A stretch of 64,000 nt of DNA from Arthrobacter crystallopoietes (GTDB lineage Bacteria; Actinomycetota; Actinomycetes; Actinomycetales; Micrococcaceae), in NCBI RefSeq assembly GCF_002849715.1, contig NZ_CP018863.1, positions 3,472,001 to 3,536,000 on the forward strand, in the 5' to 3' direction. This document shows positions 1-12,341 of this stretch, in pieces (position 1 is the first letter of the stretch; every line of letters begins with the position of its first letter). The notes beneath the pieces are model-generated. The model worked only from the letters and a program-made list of their open reading frames with translations, did not search any database and had not been told where the DNA came from. Made by a program: the position numbers and the translations under genes.

Positions 1-1
1 T

Positions 2-2646
<2,645 letters not shown>

Positions 2647-2668
2647 CTGAGCCGAAAGGAAGGGCGAC

Positions 2669-3157
2669 ATGGATCGTGACGGTCAGCCGGATACGCCGGT
2701 CAGCTGGCAGGCCATCATGGCCGCGCTGGCAAGTTCCAGGTTGCGCGAGCTCTATGCCGCCTTCGTCCTGGGCCAGCAGCCTGCCCTCTCGGCCAAGGAA
2801 CGGCAAAAGCTGCTGGACAGTTCCTTGCTGAACGACGACGGCGGACGGCTTGTGGTGAACGAGCACGCCTTCAAGGCGGCGCTGGCCGGTGCCCGCCGTC
2901 CCGAGCCCGAAGGCGCGGAGCGCTTCCTCCTGGCGGGCCGGATCGAGGGGCTGCCCAAGCGGGCGACGGACCGCCTGAAGCTGTTCGAGTTCCTGATCCC
3001 GCAGATCATCGGCCCTGATGCGACGCTGACGGAGAAGCAGCTGAATGCGAAGCTCGCAGCTTTCACCGATGACGTGCCCCTGCTCCGGCGCGCCCTGGTG
3101 GACTACGGCTATCTGGACCGGGAGCGTGACGGCAGCGCCTACCACCGCGCCCGCTGA
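2669..3157 (+). CDS. DUF2087 domain protein
   Basis: A 162-residue soluble protein with an AAAGGAAGGG ribosome binding site before the ATG. The C-terminal third matches the DUF2087 pattern: a helical segment with LPKRATDRLKLFEFL, then a short winged-helix-like end (RRALVDYGYLDRERDGSAYHR). DUF2087 is often found at the end of small transcriptional regulators; the N-terminal half here (SWQAIMAALASSRLRELYA) is consistent with a helical sensor or dimerisation part. No catalytic motif is visible. It lies 69 bases after ligA on the same strand and may be co-transcribed with it. The biochemical role is unknown. Confidence 0.75.
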   Translation: MDRDGQPDTPVSWQAIMAALASSRLRELYAAFVLGQQPALSAKERQKLLDSSLLNDDGGRLVVNEHAFKAALAGARRPEPEGAERFLLAGRIEGLPKRATDRLKLFEFLIPQIIGPDATLTEKQLNAKLAAFTDDVPLLRRALVDYGYLDRERDGSAYHRAR

Positions 3158-3228
3158 CAGCGCCCGCTGACACCGTCCAGCCATTGAGCGGGCGGAAGCC
3201 GGATGGCACGATGGAAGGGTGAGCGGGC

Positions 3229-3930
3229 ATGAATGAGTTTTTTGCCGACTTTCCCTGGTGGTGGGCCATCTGGATCGGAGTCGCGGTCTTCTCCGGTGCG
3301 GGCAAGAAAATGTCGCACGTGAAGAAACGCCACCGCCGGAAAAACGAACGCCGGCGCGTCGAAGCGCGGGCGGAGGCCGAACAACGCCGGCAGGCCAAAG
3401 CCTGGGAGGCGCAGCGCCTCAGCGACATCGAAGCCCTGATGGCGGACCATGACCGGGTCAACGCCCGCTGGCTGGAATACGAGCTGGACGTCGCCAAGCT
3501 GATCGACCACCCGATGATGTCCGACGTGCGCGAGCCCCTGACGGTGGACTTCCTGCGCGCCAAGCGGGTGGCCGACGCGCTGCGGCCCGGCAGCGCCGCC
3601 GAAATCACCACCGACGCGCGGCTGCTGGAATACCGCGACGCCGTCCGCGCCTTCGAGCTGGCTTTCGAGATCGCTGAACGCGAGGCCCGGCGGATCAAGG
3701 ACCAGCACTTCAGTGGACCCGAACGCCAGCGGCTCATGACCGCCCGAAGGCTGCTGACGCTCGCCGTCGACGAGGCGGCCACGGGAGCCGAACGCCAGCT
3801 AGCCTACCTGCGGGCCCGCAAGGAGTTGGACGGCCTGCTCGCCCTGCCCGAGGAAGCCATCGCCGCGCTGGAGCAACGCATTGCCCCGCAGCTGGCCCCG
3901 CGGGCACAGTGGCCTGAACCACTCCGGTAG
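3229..3930 (+). CDS. Membrane-anchored basic coiled-coil protein, function unknown
   Basis: This 233-residue protein starts with one hydrophobic segment (PWWWAIWIGVAVFSG, residues about 9-23). A very basic stretch follows (KKRHRRKNERRR), then long charged helices rich in Glu, Ala and Arg that look like coiled coil (residues about 45-80 and 150-220). The topology suggests a single N-terminal anchor with the bulk in the cytoplasm, since the positive charges follow the segment. I recognise no enzymatic motif. It stands alone between the DUF2087 gene and a GNAT gene on the same strand. G/C third positions and an intact frame support it as a real gene. Confidence 0.7.
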   Translation: MNEFFADFPWWWAIWIGVAVFSGAGKKMSHVKKRHRRKNERRRVEARAEAEQRRQAKAWEAQRLSDIEALMADHDRVNARWLEYELDVAKLIDHPMMSDVREPLTVDFLRAKRVADALRPGSAAEITTDARLLEYRDAVRAFELAFEIAEREARRIKDQHFSGPERQRLMTARRLLTLAVDEAATGAERQLAYLRARKELDGLLALPEEAIAALEQRIAPQLAPRAQWPEPLR

Positions 3931-4015
3931 CCGGCCACAGCGCGCGGTGAGGCAGAATTGATAGGCGGCCGCCGCCGTCGTACTTCCAATTGACCCTTGA
4001 GGACTGCATTACCTG

Positions 4016-4510
4016 ATGAGCATTACCATCCGCCCGGCCACCGCAGCCGATTACGACGACGTTGCCCGGATCACGCGGGAGGCCTACGTCCACGGCGGGC
4101 ACATTGCCGAGGGCGACGGCTACCTGGACATGCTCGGTGATGTTGCCCACCGCGCCCGGCACGCCGTCGTCTGGGTCGCCGAGCTGGACGGCAAGGTCGC
4201 TGGGTCCGTGGCGCTGACCTTCGAGGGGCAGGAGTACTCCGATATTGCGCGGGCCGGGGAGCTGGAGTTCCGCATGCTGGCGGTGGATCCGGCGATCCAG
4301 CGCGCCGGGATCGGCCGGGCCATGGTGGAGGCCATCGTCGAGTACGCCCGCACCGTGGAGGGCATCCACGCGGTCAGCCTCACCAGTATCGAAAATATGA
4401 CCAACGCGCACCGGCTGTATGAATCGCTGGGCTTCGAGCGGATCCGCGAGCGGGACTGGAAGCACGAGGACACCGGGCTGTTCGTGTTCGTCAAGACACT
4501 GGAATCCTGA
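4016..4510 (+). CDS. GNAT family N-acetyltransferase
   Basis: The 164-residue protein has the GNAT fold: IRPATAADYDDVARIT at the N-terminus, the core strand LEFRMLAVDPAIQ, and the acetyl-CoA pyrophosphate-binding motif QRAGIGRAMVEA around residue 97-108. The closing SLTSIENMTNAHRLYESLGF is the usual final helix-strand. It would transfer an acetyl group from acetyl-CoA to an amine on an unknown substrate in the cytoplasm. The gene stands 59 bases upstream of gatC on the same strand. The gap before it contains a G/C-rich GCCGCCGTCGT stretch related to the dispersed repeat of this window. Confidence 0.9.
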   Translation: MSITIRPATAADYDDVARITREAYVHGGHIAEGDGYLDMLGDVAHRARHAVVWVAELDGKVAGSVALTFEGQEYSDIARAGELEFRMLAVDPAIQRAGIGRAMVEAIVEYARTVEGIHAVSLTSIENMTNAHRLYESLGFERIRERDWKHEDTGLFVFVKTLES

Positions 4511-4569
4511 GCACCGGGCCAAGAAGTAGACTGTTTCTAGAAAACCCAATCCATTCGCGTAGGAGACTC

Positions 4570-4866
4570 ATGTCTGAGATCAATCGTGAGGCCGTGGCGC
4601 ATCTGGCGCGGCTGGCCCACATTGAGATGACCGCAGGAGAGCTGGACAAGATGGCCGGCGAACTCGACGTCATCGTTGACTCGATCAAATCCGTCCAGGA
4701 AGCGGCCGGCCCCGATGTGCCTGCCACTTCGCACCCCATCCCGCTGGCCAACGTGTTCCGTGAGGACGTTGTCGGCGAGACCCTGACCCAGGAGCAAGCG
4801 CTCTCCGGTGCACCGGATTCGGCCGACGGCCGCTTCAAGGTCCCCGCCATTCTGGACGAGGAGTAA
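4570..4866 (+). CDS. gatC: Aspartyl/glutamyl-tRNA amidotransferase subunit C
   Basis: GatC is the small subunit that bridges GatA and GatB in the enzyme converting misacylated Glu-tRNA(Gln), and Asp-tRNA(Asn) where present, to the amidated forms. The product is 98 residues, the usual size, with the conserved N-terminal helix [17 protein letters not shown] and the C-terminal ending [12 protein letters not shown]. The ATG is preceded by TAGGAGACTC, a good ribosome binding site. It opens the gatC-gatA-gatB operon; gatA starts 4 bases after the stop. Confidence 0.97.
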   Translation: MSEINREAVAHLARLAHIEMTAGELDKMAGELDVIVDSIKSVQEAAGPDVPATSHPIPLANVFREDVVGETLTQEQALSGAPDSADGRFKVPAILDEE

Positions 4867-4870
4867 AGAC

Positions 4871-6400
4871 ATGAGTGAACTGACCCGACACAGCGCTGCC
4901 CGGCTGGCGGAAATGCTGGCCGCCAAGGAAGTCACCTCCGTGGAGGTCACCCAGGCGCACCTGGACCGCATCGCCGAGGTGGACGGCAACATCAACGCCT
5001 TCCTGCACGTCAACACCGAGGAAGCGCTGACCGTTGCCGCGGACGTGGACAAGGCCCGCGCCGCCGGCGAGGACCTGCCGGCGCTGGCCGGCGTGCCCAT
5101 CGCCATCAAGGACCTGATCGTCACCGTCGGCCAGCCCACCACGGCCGGCTCGAAGATGCTCGAGGGCTGGATGAGCCCGTACGACGCCACGGTGATTAAG
5201 AAGATCCGCGCCGCCCGGATGCCGATGCTGGGCAAGACCAACCTGGACGAGTTCGCGATGGGTTCCTCCACCGAGCACTCCGCGTACGGCCCCACCCGCA
5301 ACCCGTGGGACCTGAGCCGCATTCCCGGCGGGTCCGGCGGTGGCTCCGCGGCCGCCGTCGCTGCGTTCGAGGCGCCGCTGGCGCTGGGCACAGACACCGG
5401 CGGCTCCATCCGGCAGCCCGCCGCGGTCACCGGTTCCGTAGGCGTGAAGCCGACGTACGGCGGGGTTTCCCGCTACGGCGCCATCGCCATGGCCTCCTCG
5501 CTGGACCAGATCGGCCCGGTTTCGCGTACGGTGCTGGACTCGGCGCTGCTGCACGAGGTCATCGGCGGCCACGACCCGCATGACTCCACCTCGCTGACCG
5601 ATCCGGTGGGCTCGCTGGTCGAGGCCGCGAAGACCGGAAACGTTGCCGGCATGAAGATCGGCGTCATCAAAGAACTGCAGGGCGAAGGCTACGACGAGGG
5701 CGTGCTGGCACGCTTCCACGAGTCGCTGGAGCTGCTGCGCGACGCCGGCGCCGAGATCGTCGAGGTCTCCTGCCCGAACTTCAAGTACGCCCTGGGCGCG
5801 TACTACCTGATCATGCCCTCGGAGGCTTCCTCCAACCTGGCAAAGTACGACGGCGTCCGGTTCGGTCACCGGGTACTGCCGGCCGAGAGCCCGCTCACCA
5901 TCGAGCGCGTCATGGGCGCCACCCGTGCCGCCGGTTTCGGCGACGAGGTCAAGCGCCGCATCATCCTGGGTACCTACGCGCTGTCCGCCGGCTACTACGA
6001 CGCCTACTACGGCTCGGCGCAGAAGGTCCGCACGCTGATCCAGCGCGACTTCGACGCCGCGTTCGCGCAGGCCGACGTGCTGATCTCCCCGACCTCCCCG
6101 GTGCCGGCGTTCAAGCTGGGGGAGAAGCTGAACGATCCGCTGGCCATGTACCTGAACGACGTTGCCACCATTCCGGCGAACCTGGCCGGCATCCCGGGCA
6201 TCTCCATTCCGGGCGGCCTGGCCGACGGCCTGCCGGTGGGCATCCAGTTCCTGGCGCCCGCCCGCGAGGACGCCCGCCTGTACCGCGCCGGCCACGTGCT
6301 GGAAACCTTGCTTGAGGAAAAGTGGGGCGGCCCGCTGCTGTCCCAGGCCCCCGACCTTCGCCAGTTCAGCGGCGCCGAAACCACTTCAGGAGCCAAATAA
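4871..6400 (+). CDS. gatA: Aspartyl/glutamyl-tRNA amidotransferase subunit A
   Basis: GatA is the glutaminase subunit that releases ammonia for the transamidation. The 509-residue protein shows the amidase signature: the catalytic Lys in [10 protein letters not shown], the Gly/Ser-rich loop around [17 protein letters not shown], and the nucleophilic Ser region [18 protein letters not shown]. The ATG at 4871 is chosen because it follows the GAGGAG ribosome binding site formed by the end of gatC and begins the conserved [10 protein letters not shown]. An open frame extends upstream into gatC but is not conserved. The stop TAA overlaps the gatB ATG by one base, so translation is probably coupled. 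Confidence 0.97.
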   Translation: MSELTRHSAARLAEMLAAKEVTSVEVTQAHLDRIAEVDGNINAFLHVNTEEALTVAADVDKARAAGEDLPALAGVPIAIKDLIVTVGQPTTAGSKMLEGWMSPYDATVIKKIRAARMPMLGKTNLDEFAMGSSTEHSAYGPTRNPWDLSRIPGGSGGGSAAAVAAFEAPLALGTDTGGSIRQPAAVTGSVGVKPTYGGVSRYGAIAMASSLDQIGPVSRTVLDSALLHEVIGGHDPHDSTSLTDPVGSLVEAAKTGNVAGMKIGVIKELQGEGYDEGVLARFHESLELLRDAGAEIVEVSCPNFKYALGAYYLIMPSEASSNLAKYDGVRFGHRVLPAESPLTIERVMGATRAAGFGDEVKRRIILGTYALSAGYYDAYYGSAQKVRTLIQRDFDAAFAQADVLISPTSPVPAFKLGEKLNDPLAMYLNDVATIPANLAGIPGISIPGGLADGLPVGIQFLAPAREDARLYRAGHVLETLLEEKWGGPLLSQAPDLRQFSGAETTSGAK

Positions 6401-7914
6401 TGTCTGCTGTCACGGAAGAGATCCTGTCCTTCGAAGAGGCCATGGAGAAGTACGATCCGGTGCTCGGTTTCGAGGTCCATGTGGAGCTCAACACCAAGAC
6501 CAAGATGTTCTCCTCGGCACCCAACGTGTTCGGCGATGAGCCCAACACCGCCATCACCCCGGTGGACCTGGGCCTGCCCGGCGTGCTGCCGGTGGTCAAC
6601 AAGGCCGCCGTGGAGTCCTCCATCAAGATCGGCCTGGCCCTGGGCTGCAAGATCGCCCCGTCCTGCACCTTTGCCCGGAAGCAGTACTTCTACCCGGACA
6701 CGCCCAAGAACTTCCAGACCTCGCAGTACGAGGACCCGATCGCTTTCGATGGTTCCATCGACATCGAGCTCGAAGACGGCACGGTCTTCACGGTGGAGAT
6801 CGAGCGCGCCCACATGGAAGAGGACGCCGGCAAGCTGACCCACATGGGCGGCGCCACCGGACGCATCCAGGGCGCGGATTTCTCCCTGGTGGACTACAAC
6901 CGCGCCGGCGTGCCGCTGGTGGAAATCGTGACCAAGCCGATCGAGGGTGCCGGTTCCCGCGCCCCCGAACTGGCCAAGGCCTATGTCGCCGCTATCCGCG
7001 AGATCGTCAAGAACCTGGGCGTTTCCGACGCCAAGATGGAACGCGGCAATGTGCGCTGCGACGCCAACGTCTCGCTCCGCCCGCACGGGCAGGAAAAGTT
7101 CGGCACGCGTTCGGAGACTAAGAACGTGAACTCGCTGCGCGCCGTCGAACGTGCCGTGCGCTTCGAGATCCAGCGCCACGCTGCGGTGCTGGACTCCGGC
7201 GAGAAGGTTGTCCAGGAGACCCGCCACTGGCACGAGGACACCCGCTCCACCACCTCGGGCCGGCCCAAGTCTGATGCCGATGACTACCGGTACTTCCCGG
7301 AGCCGGATCTGCTGCCGGTGGTAACCACCGAGGAGTGGATCGAGGAACTGCGTGCCCAGCTGCCCGAGCCGCCAGCCGAGCGCCGCAAGCGCCTGAAGAC
7401 GGACTGGGGCTACTCGGACGCCGAGTTCCGCGACGTGGTCAACGCCGGCGTCATGGATGCCATCGAAGAGACCATCGCCGCGGGTGCCTCCGCCGCCGTG
7501 GCCCGCAAGTGGTGGATGGGCGAGGTTTCGCGCCGTGCCAAGGAAGCCGAAGTGGATCCCGTGGACGTCGGCGTCACGCCCGAGCTGATCGTGGAACTGG
7601 ACAAGCTGGTCCAGGCCGGCAAGATCAATGACAAGCTCTCCCGCCAGGTGCTCGACGGCGTCCTCGCCGGCGAGGGCACCCCGGAAGAGGTCATCGAGAA
7701 GCGCGGCCTGGCCGTGGTTTCCGACGACGGCCCGCTACTCGAAGCGATCGACGCCGCCCTGGCCGCCCAGCCGGATGTCGCGGAGAAGATCCGCGGCGGC
7801 AAGGTCCAGGCAGCCGGCGCGATTGTCGGCGGCGTCATGAAGGCTACCCGCGGCCAGGCCGACGCCGGGCGTGTGCGCGAGCTGATCTTCGAACGCCTCG
7901 GCGTCCAAGGCTAG
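6400..7914 (+). CDS. gatB: Aspartyl/glutamyl-tRNA amidotransferase subunit B
   Basis: GatB carries the kinase/transamidase site that activates the side-chain carboxylate of misacylated tRNA. The product is 504 residues with the hallmark GFEVHVELNTKTKMFSSAP at the N-terminus, the metal- and ATP-binding cradle (RKQYFYPDTPKNFQTSQ, GNVRCDANVSLRP, SETKNVNSLRAVERAV), and the C-terminal helical and YqeY-like tail (VGGVMKATRGQADAGRVREL). The start is the ATG in TAATG, overlapping the gatA stop by one base. A strong hairpin terminator follows 24 bases after the stop. Confidence 0.97.
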   Translation: MSAVTEEILSFEEAMEKYDPVLGFEVHVELNTKTKMFSSAPNVFGDEPNTAITPVDLGLPGVLPVVNKAAVESSIKIGLALGCKIAPSCTFARKQYFYPDTPKNFQTSQYEDPIAFDGSIDIELEDGTVFTVEIERAHMEEDAGKLTHMGGATGRIQGADFSLVDYNRAGVPLVEIVTKPIEGAGSRAPELAKAYVAAIREIVKNLGVSDAKMERGNVRCDANVSLRPHGQEKFGTRSETKNVNSLRAVERAVRFEIQRHAAVLDSGEKVVQETRHWHEDTRSTTSGRPKSDADDYRYFPEPDLLPVVTTEEWIEELRAQLPEPPAERRKRLKTDWGYSDAEFRDVVNAGVMDAIEETIAAGASAAVARKWWMGEVSRRAKEAEVDPVDVGVTPELIVELDKLVQAGKINDKLSRQVLDGVLAGEGTPEEVIEKRGLAVVSDDGPLLEAIDAALAAQPDVAEKIRGGKVQAAGAIVGGVMKATRGQADAGRVRELIFERLGVQG

Positions 7915-7938
7915 CCCTTCCCCTCACCCGATCGAGTG

Positions 7939-7983
7939 AGCAGATAACGCCCTTCCGGCACTCCGGAAAGGGCGTTATCTGCT
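7939..7983 (+). terminator. Strong hairpin terminator after gatB
   Basis: The left arm AGCAGATAACGCCCTTCCGG (7939-7958) pairs with 7963-7983 across a CACT loop, with a single unpaired base. This gives a stem of about 20 bp, the longest near-perfect hairpin in the first half of the window. It sits between the gatB stop and the next gene start at 7990. No T-run follows in either direction. Confidence 0.85.
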
Positions 7984-7989
7984 TACTGG

Positions 7990-8888
7990 ATGGAAAATGG
8001 TCGAATGGCCCTCATGCCCGCTGCGGACATCGACGTGACCGAGCCGCTGGTCCGGCGCCTGCTCACCGAGCAGTTCCCGGACCTGGCCGGGCTGCCCCTG
8101 CGTCTGGCGGCCAGCGGCTGGGACAACACCATCTTCCGCCTCGGCAGCAACCTGGCGGTCCGGCTGCCCAGGCGCGAGGCCGCCGCGCACCTGATCGAGC
8201 ACGAACAGCGCTGGCTGCCCCAACTCACCGTCGGCCTGGCCATGCTCACACCTACTCCGGTCCGGTGCGGGACGCCGTCGTCATTCTTTCCCTGGCCTTG
8301 GTCCGTCACCCCGTGGATTCAAGGTACGACGGCGGCCGCGCAGCCCCTTTCCGCCCGTCGGGCCTGGGCGGCGGAACTGGCCAATTTCGTGGACGGCTTC
8401 CAGCAGCCCGCTCCCGCTGACGCACCCGCCAATCCCGTCCGCGGCGTGCCCCTGCGCATGCGGGACGAGCATGTCCGTCGGCGGCTGGCCGGTGGACATG
8501 TTCCGCGGGCCCGCGAGGTCGAGAGACTCTGGAGCTCCCTCGAAGCGCTGCCACCGTGGGAAGGTCCCGCAATCTGGCTGCACGGGGACCTGCACCCGGC
8601 CAACCTCGTCACGCAGAGCGGGATGCTGGCAGCGGTGATGGACTTCGGCGACCTGACCGCAGGGGATCCCGCCACCGACCTGGCCGCGGCCTGGCTGGTC
8701 TTCGATCCAGAGGGCCGGCGGATCTTCAGGGAGCACCTGGACGCCCGCCGCGAGATCGGCACCGCCACCTGGCAGCGGGCCCGCGCTGGGCGCTGGTCAT
8801 GGCGACGGCGCTGCTGGCACATTCCGATGACAACCAGGCCTTCCGGCGGTTGGGCCACGACGTGCTGGCACAGGTGCTCGACGGCTGA
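7990..8888 (+). pseudogene. Aminoglycoside phosphotransferase-family kinase, broken by one frameshift
   Basis: The reading frame from the ATG at 7990 encodes an APH-fold kinase: nucleotide-binding start (SGWDNTIFRLGSNLAVRLP), hinge region (YPWPWSV-like FFPWPWSVTPWI), catalytic loop HGDLHPANL and metal-binding DFGDLTAGDPATDLAAAW. At about 8785 the frame is lost. The expected ending (WALVMATALLAHSDDNQAF to VLAQVLDG, stop 8886-8888) continues in another frame. Inserting one G after 8785 (CGCG-CTGGG to CGCGGCTGG) restores RARGWALVMA. Without that, the original frame runs on to 8967 with a nonsense tail that overlaps the opposite gene. It is either a real inactivating deletion or a base-calling error. 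Substrate is unknown; many such proteins phosphorylate small molecules other than aminoglycosides. Confidence 0.85.
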
Positions 8889-8905
8889 TCCCGCCGGAGG
8901 CAGCT

Positions 8906-9961
8906 TCAGACGACCACGATGGGACTGCTGGCGCGGCGGCGCGCGCCCTGGGCGACGATGTCGCTGAAGAACCGCAGATGTTCCTCCGCCATGCGCGCGG
9001 CGCTGAAGTATGTCTCGGTGACTTGGCGGCACCGCCGCCTGTCCAAAGTGTCCGCCTGCTGAAGCGCGGCGGCGAGCTGGTGGTTTCCGCGGCGCAGGAA
9101 GCCCGTTACGCCGTCCTCGATGATTTCCGGAGCGGAACCTCGCAGCGTGGCGATGACCGGCGTACCCGTGGCCATGGCCTCGATCATGACCATGCCGAAG
9201 GGCTCGGGCCATTGGATGGGGTTCAGCAGGGCGATCGAACCGCCCAGCAGTTCATACTTCTCCGGGGCCGTCAGCTCGCCCAGGAACTCGATGGGCGGCT
9301 TCAGTTGGGGTCTGATGGCGGCGTCGAAAAAGTCGCGCTCTTCGTTTTCCATCACCCGTGCGGCGATGCGCAGCGGGACGCCGGCTTCGCGGGCTATCCC
9401 GATCGCCTGCAGGGGGCCTTTGTCCGGATGCATCCTTCCGAGGAAGCAGGCATAGCCGCCGTCGCCGTAGCCCAGTGGAACCGTTGACGCCTCGATGCCG
9501 TGGTGGATGACCTGGCGGACCGATACTTCGGGAGCGGAGACCGCCTGATGGCGGGAGATAGCGATCAGCGGGGTATGGGCCGCGATGGCGCGGTAGACAG
9601 TGCGGAATGCTCCCGTGAGGGGGCCGTGGGCTGTGGTGACCAGCGGAACACCCGGCGGCCGGTGGCGCGACAAAGGTCCGGCGAGCGTATGGTCGTGGAT
9701 TATATCGACGCCGTCCAACGCCTCATGGGCCAGGACCACATGGGTCAGTTCGTCCACGGCGGCCCCTAGGGTGCTGATCTGCCGCGAGGGCAGTCCGCAC
9801 ACTTTCGGTACCGGGCAGCCGCTGTCTTCTGCGGCCACCAGCCTGACCTCGTGCCCGGCGGACATGAACTCCCGGGCCAAGGAATCGATTACGGCCTCGA
9901 TGCCCCCGTAGCCGCATGGCGGGACAGCGATCCAAGGTGGGGCGACAATTCCGATGCGCAT
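8906..9961 (-). CDS. Glycosyltransferase family 4-type protein
   Basis: The 351-residue protein has the GT-B layout. The N-terminal domain starts MRIGIVAPPWIAVPPCGYGGIE with the donor-side glycine loop and includes DIIHDHTLAGPL. The C-terminal domain has the nucleotide-sugar signature (YACFLGRMHPDKGP, then PEPFGMVMIEAMATGTPVIA, the E-x7-E motif). It would transfer a sugar from an activated donor; the acceptor cannot be read from sequence. Its start lies 14 bases after the stop of the debranching-enzyme-like gene on the same strand, so the two are likely one transcript with the glycosidase first. Confidence 0.9.
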   Translation of the reverse strand: MRIGIVAPPWIAVPPCGYGGIEAVIDSLAREFMSAGHEVRLVAAEDSGCPVPKVCGLPSRQISTLGAAVDELTHVVLAHEALDGVDIIHDHTLAGPLSRHRPPGVPLVTTAHGPLTGAFRTVYRAIAAHTPLIAISRHQAVSAPEVSVRQVIHHGIEASTVPLGYGDGGYACFLGRMHPDKGPLQAIGIAREAGVPLRIAARVMENEERDFFDAAIRPQLKPPIEFLGELTAPEKYELLGGSIALLNPIQWPEPFGMVMIEAMATGTPVIATLRGSAPEIIEDGVTGFLRRGNHQLAAALQQADTLDRRRCRQVTETYFSAARMAEEHLRFFSDIVAQGARRRASSPIVVV

Positions 9962-9975
9962 ATGGTGCTCCTGCG

Positions 9976-12132
9976 CTAGTTTCCGGTGTTGCTTGCGTAG
10001 ACATCCAGTAGATCTGCCAGCGGCTTGCGCGGTTTCCGGTGCAGCTCAATGGACTCCGGAATGCCGTCCACCTGGGTCTGTCCGTCCGCCACGGTTACGG
10101 AAATGCGTGCGCCTGCCAGCGGCAGATTGGTGACGCGGAGTGCTCCCAGCTCGGCCGGAATCTGCGGTGCCAGCCAAAGTCCGTTGTGCGTCATGCACGG
10201 ATCGAACCTCAGCAGCATCCGCATGAGATGTACTGGCGCGGCCGCGGCCCAGGCTTGCGGTGAACAGGATGTTGGATACGGAACAGGCACCGGATACGAT
10301 TCCCGGTCCAGCCCGCAGAACAGTTCCGGCAGCCGCCCGCCGAACTGTGTTGCCGCATTAAACAGGGCTAGGACAATCCGCTTGGCCTCGTCAATGAAGC
10401 CGTAGCGCATCAGTCCGCCGGCAATGAGGGCGTTGTCGTGCGGCCACACTGACCCGTTATGGTAGCTGGCCGGGTTGTAGGCACCCATATCCGAGGCCAG
10501 CGTTCGCACGCCCCAGCCGCAGAACATTTCGGGGGACATCAAGCGCTGCGCTACCAGCGGGGCCTTGTCGTTATCCACGATTCCGCTCCACAGGCAGTGC
10601 CCCATGTTGGAAGCACAGGAGTCCACCGGGCGTTTGTCGTGGTCCAGGGCGATGGCGAAGTAGCCGCGGTCCTCAAGCCAATACTGCTCGTTGAATGCCC
10701 TTTTCAGGTCTGCCGCCCGGGATCCCCAGTGGGCCGCCAGTCTATTGTCGCCGGCAGACTGTGCCATCAAGGCACGGCTGATGTAGGCCGCATAAACGTA
10801 GCCCTGGACCTCGCACAAGGCGATCGGGGGCGAGGCCAGTCGTCCATCAGCGAAATTGACGCCGTCCCAGGAATCTTTCCAGCCCTGGTTCAGCAGACCC
10901 TTGTCGGTGGCCCTCGCGTACTCTACGAACCCATCGCCGTCGATGTCGCCGTACTGCGTAATCCAATCCAGGGCCTTGTCGACCGCGGGCAGGAGGGAAC
11001 CTGCGACTTCGGGCCAGAAGCCCCAGCGGGTCAGCTCGCCGGCCAGCGTGACGAACAGCGGCGTCGCGTCCACGGATCCGTAATAGGCGTTGTCGCCGCC
11101 CAGCAGCTGGCCGGCGCTGGCTCCGAACCGGACTTCATGGAGGATCTTTCCCGGCTGCTCTTCGCTCCGCGGATCCACCTCTGTGCCTTGCCGCTCGGCC
11201 AAGGTCTGTAGTGTGCCGAGGGCCAGTGACGGATCAAGGGGCAGGGTCATGAATGACGTCAGCAGCGAATCCCGCCCGAAGAGCGCCATGAACCACGGCG
11301 ATCCCGCCGCCACTACTACTCGGCCGGGATGATCCGGGTCGAAAATGCGCAACGACCCAAGGTCAGCCTGGCTCTGTTCGAGCACCTTCTCGAAGTCCTT
11401 GTTGTCCATCCGGGCCAGCGGAACGTTCCTGCGCCATTCCATTAGCCGTTCCTCGGGCAGGGTCGAATGCACCTGCACGCGCGGATTGAGGTCGTCCAGC
11501 GAACGGCTCCGGTCCAGGTCCGGCAGGGCCGTGAATGATCCCGTCCATTTCTGCTGCGGCGGGATCACTACGCTGTAGCTGATGCGGTTCCCGGCGATCT
11601 CGGCGCCCTCGGCGGCGACGACTATCCTGGCGGTGATCGGCAGGCCCTCGGACTCGATGATCAGGTTGTCCGTGTGCCGCTCGGCCGGCTGGGCATGGGC
11701 AACCTCCTTCAAGCCGGCTTTCACTTCGAAAAGGTCGGCGAAATCCGCGCCAACGGTCAGCTGAACCTGGCAGGCCGCGGGTTCCCTGGAGTGGTTGGAG
11801 ACGGTCACATCTTCGTGGACCCCGTGGTTCAGGCTTCGCCGGCGCTCGACCAGCAGATTGCTGTCGGCGAGGCCGTCCGTCCGTTCGGCCCGGCCGATAA
11901 AGACGGCGCGGTACGGATCGTAAAGGATGGCTTCCAGCGGCTCGACCGGCCGGCCGTTGACGGACAAGGACCAGTCCGAAATGAACCGCGTGTCGCGGTA
12001 GAAGAATCCGTGCGGCCGTTCCGGATTCATATCCCCGTTGGCGAAGGAAATGCAGAAGGACGTTCCCTGCAGGAGGGTCACGGCGCCTTCGCCGGCGGAA
12101 CCGGCGGTGTTTTCTTCACTCCAGCCGGTCAT
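9976..12132 (-). CDS. Glycogen-debranching-type amylo-alpha-1,6-glucosidase
   Basis: A 718-residue protein with two recognisable parts. The first is an N-terminal beta-sandwich of the GDE_N_bis type (GTSFCISFANGDMNPERPHGFFYRDTRF split by conserved GFFYRDTR, residues about 20-210). The second is an (alpha/alpha)6 barrel of the GDE_C/GH15 type (SPWFMALFGRDSLLTS; LNQGWKDSWDGV; YNPASYHNGSVWPHDNALI). The Trp-Lys-Asp-Ser and GSVWPHDN motifs are typical of this group, which trims alpha-linked glucans or related oligosaccharides. It is followed closely by a glycosyltransferase gene, suggesting joint handling of a storage or compatible-solute sugar. No secretion signal is seen, so it should act in the cytoplasm. 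Confidence 0.9.
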   Translation of the reverse strand: MTGWSEENTAGSAGEGAVTLLQGTSFCISFANGDMNPERPHGFFYRDTRFISDWSLSVNGRPVEPLEAILYDPYRAVFIGRAERTDGLADSNLLVERRRSLNHGVHEDVTVSNHSREPAACQVQLTVGADFADLFEVKAGLKEVAHAQPAERHTDNLIIESEGLPITARIVVAAEGAEIAGNRISYSVVIPPQQKWTGSFTALPDLDRSRSLDDLNPRVQVHSTLPEERLMEWRRNVPLARMDNKDFEKVLEQSQADLGSLRIFDPDHPGRVVVAAGSPWFMALFGRDSLLTSFMTLPLDPSLALGTLQTLAERQGTEVDPRSEEQPGKILHEVRFGASAGQLLGGDNAYYGSVDATPLFVTLAGELTRWGFWPEVAGSLLPAVDKALDWITQYGDIDGDGFVEYARATDKGLLNQGWKDSWDGVNFADGRLASPPIALCEVQGYVYAAYISRALMAQSAGDNRLAAHWGSRAADLKRAFNEQYWLEDRGYFAIALDHDKRPVDSCASNMGHCLWSGIVDNDKAPLVAQRLMSPEMFCGWGVRTLASDMGAYNPASYHNGSVWPHDNALIAGGLMRYGFIDEAKRIVLALFNAATQFGGRLPELFCGLDRESYPVPVPYPTSCSPQAWAAAAPVHLMRMLLRFDPCMTHNGLWLAPQIPAELGALRVTNLPLAGARISVTVADGQTQVDGIPESIELHRKPRKPLADLLDVYASNTGN

Positions 12133-12341
12133 GACGCGGCCGTTCCGGATACCAGGGCTGTGAAACGTCTATCCACTGCGCTTCGGAGCGTGTCAGCTGA
12201 ATGAACAATCACGCGCAACTTGCCGTCCACAGCATGCTCCGTCAGGTAGGTTTCCTCTACCCCCACCTAACATGGAAGCACCAAAAGCGACCGGTGGAAA
12301 GACCTCTGTCGAAAGTCCGTAGCTCTCCTTCACGAATCGCA

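Noticed and set aside
4835..6295. Long minus-strand open frame opposite gatA
   Set aside because: A shadow of gatA in a G/C-rich genome; composition rich in Gly, Arg and Val with no domain.
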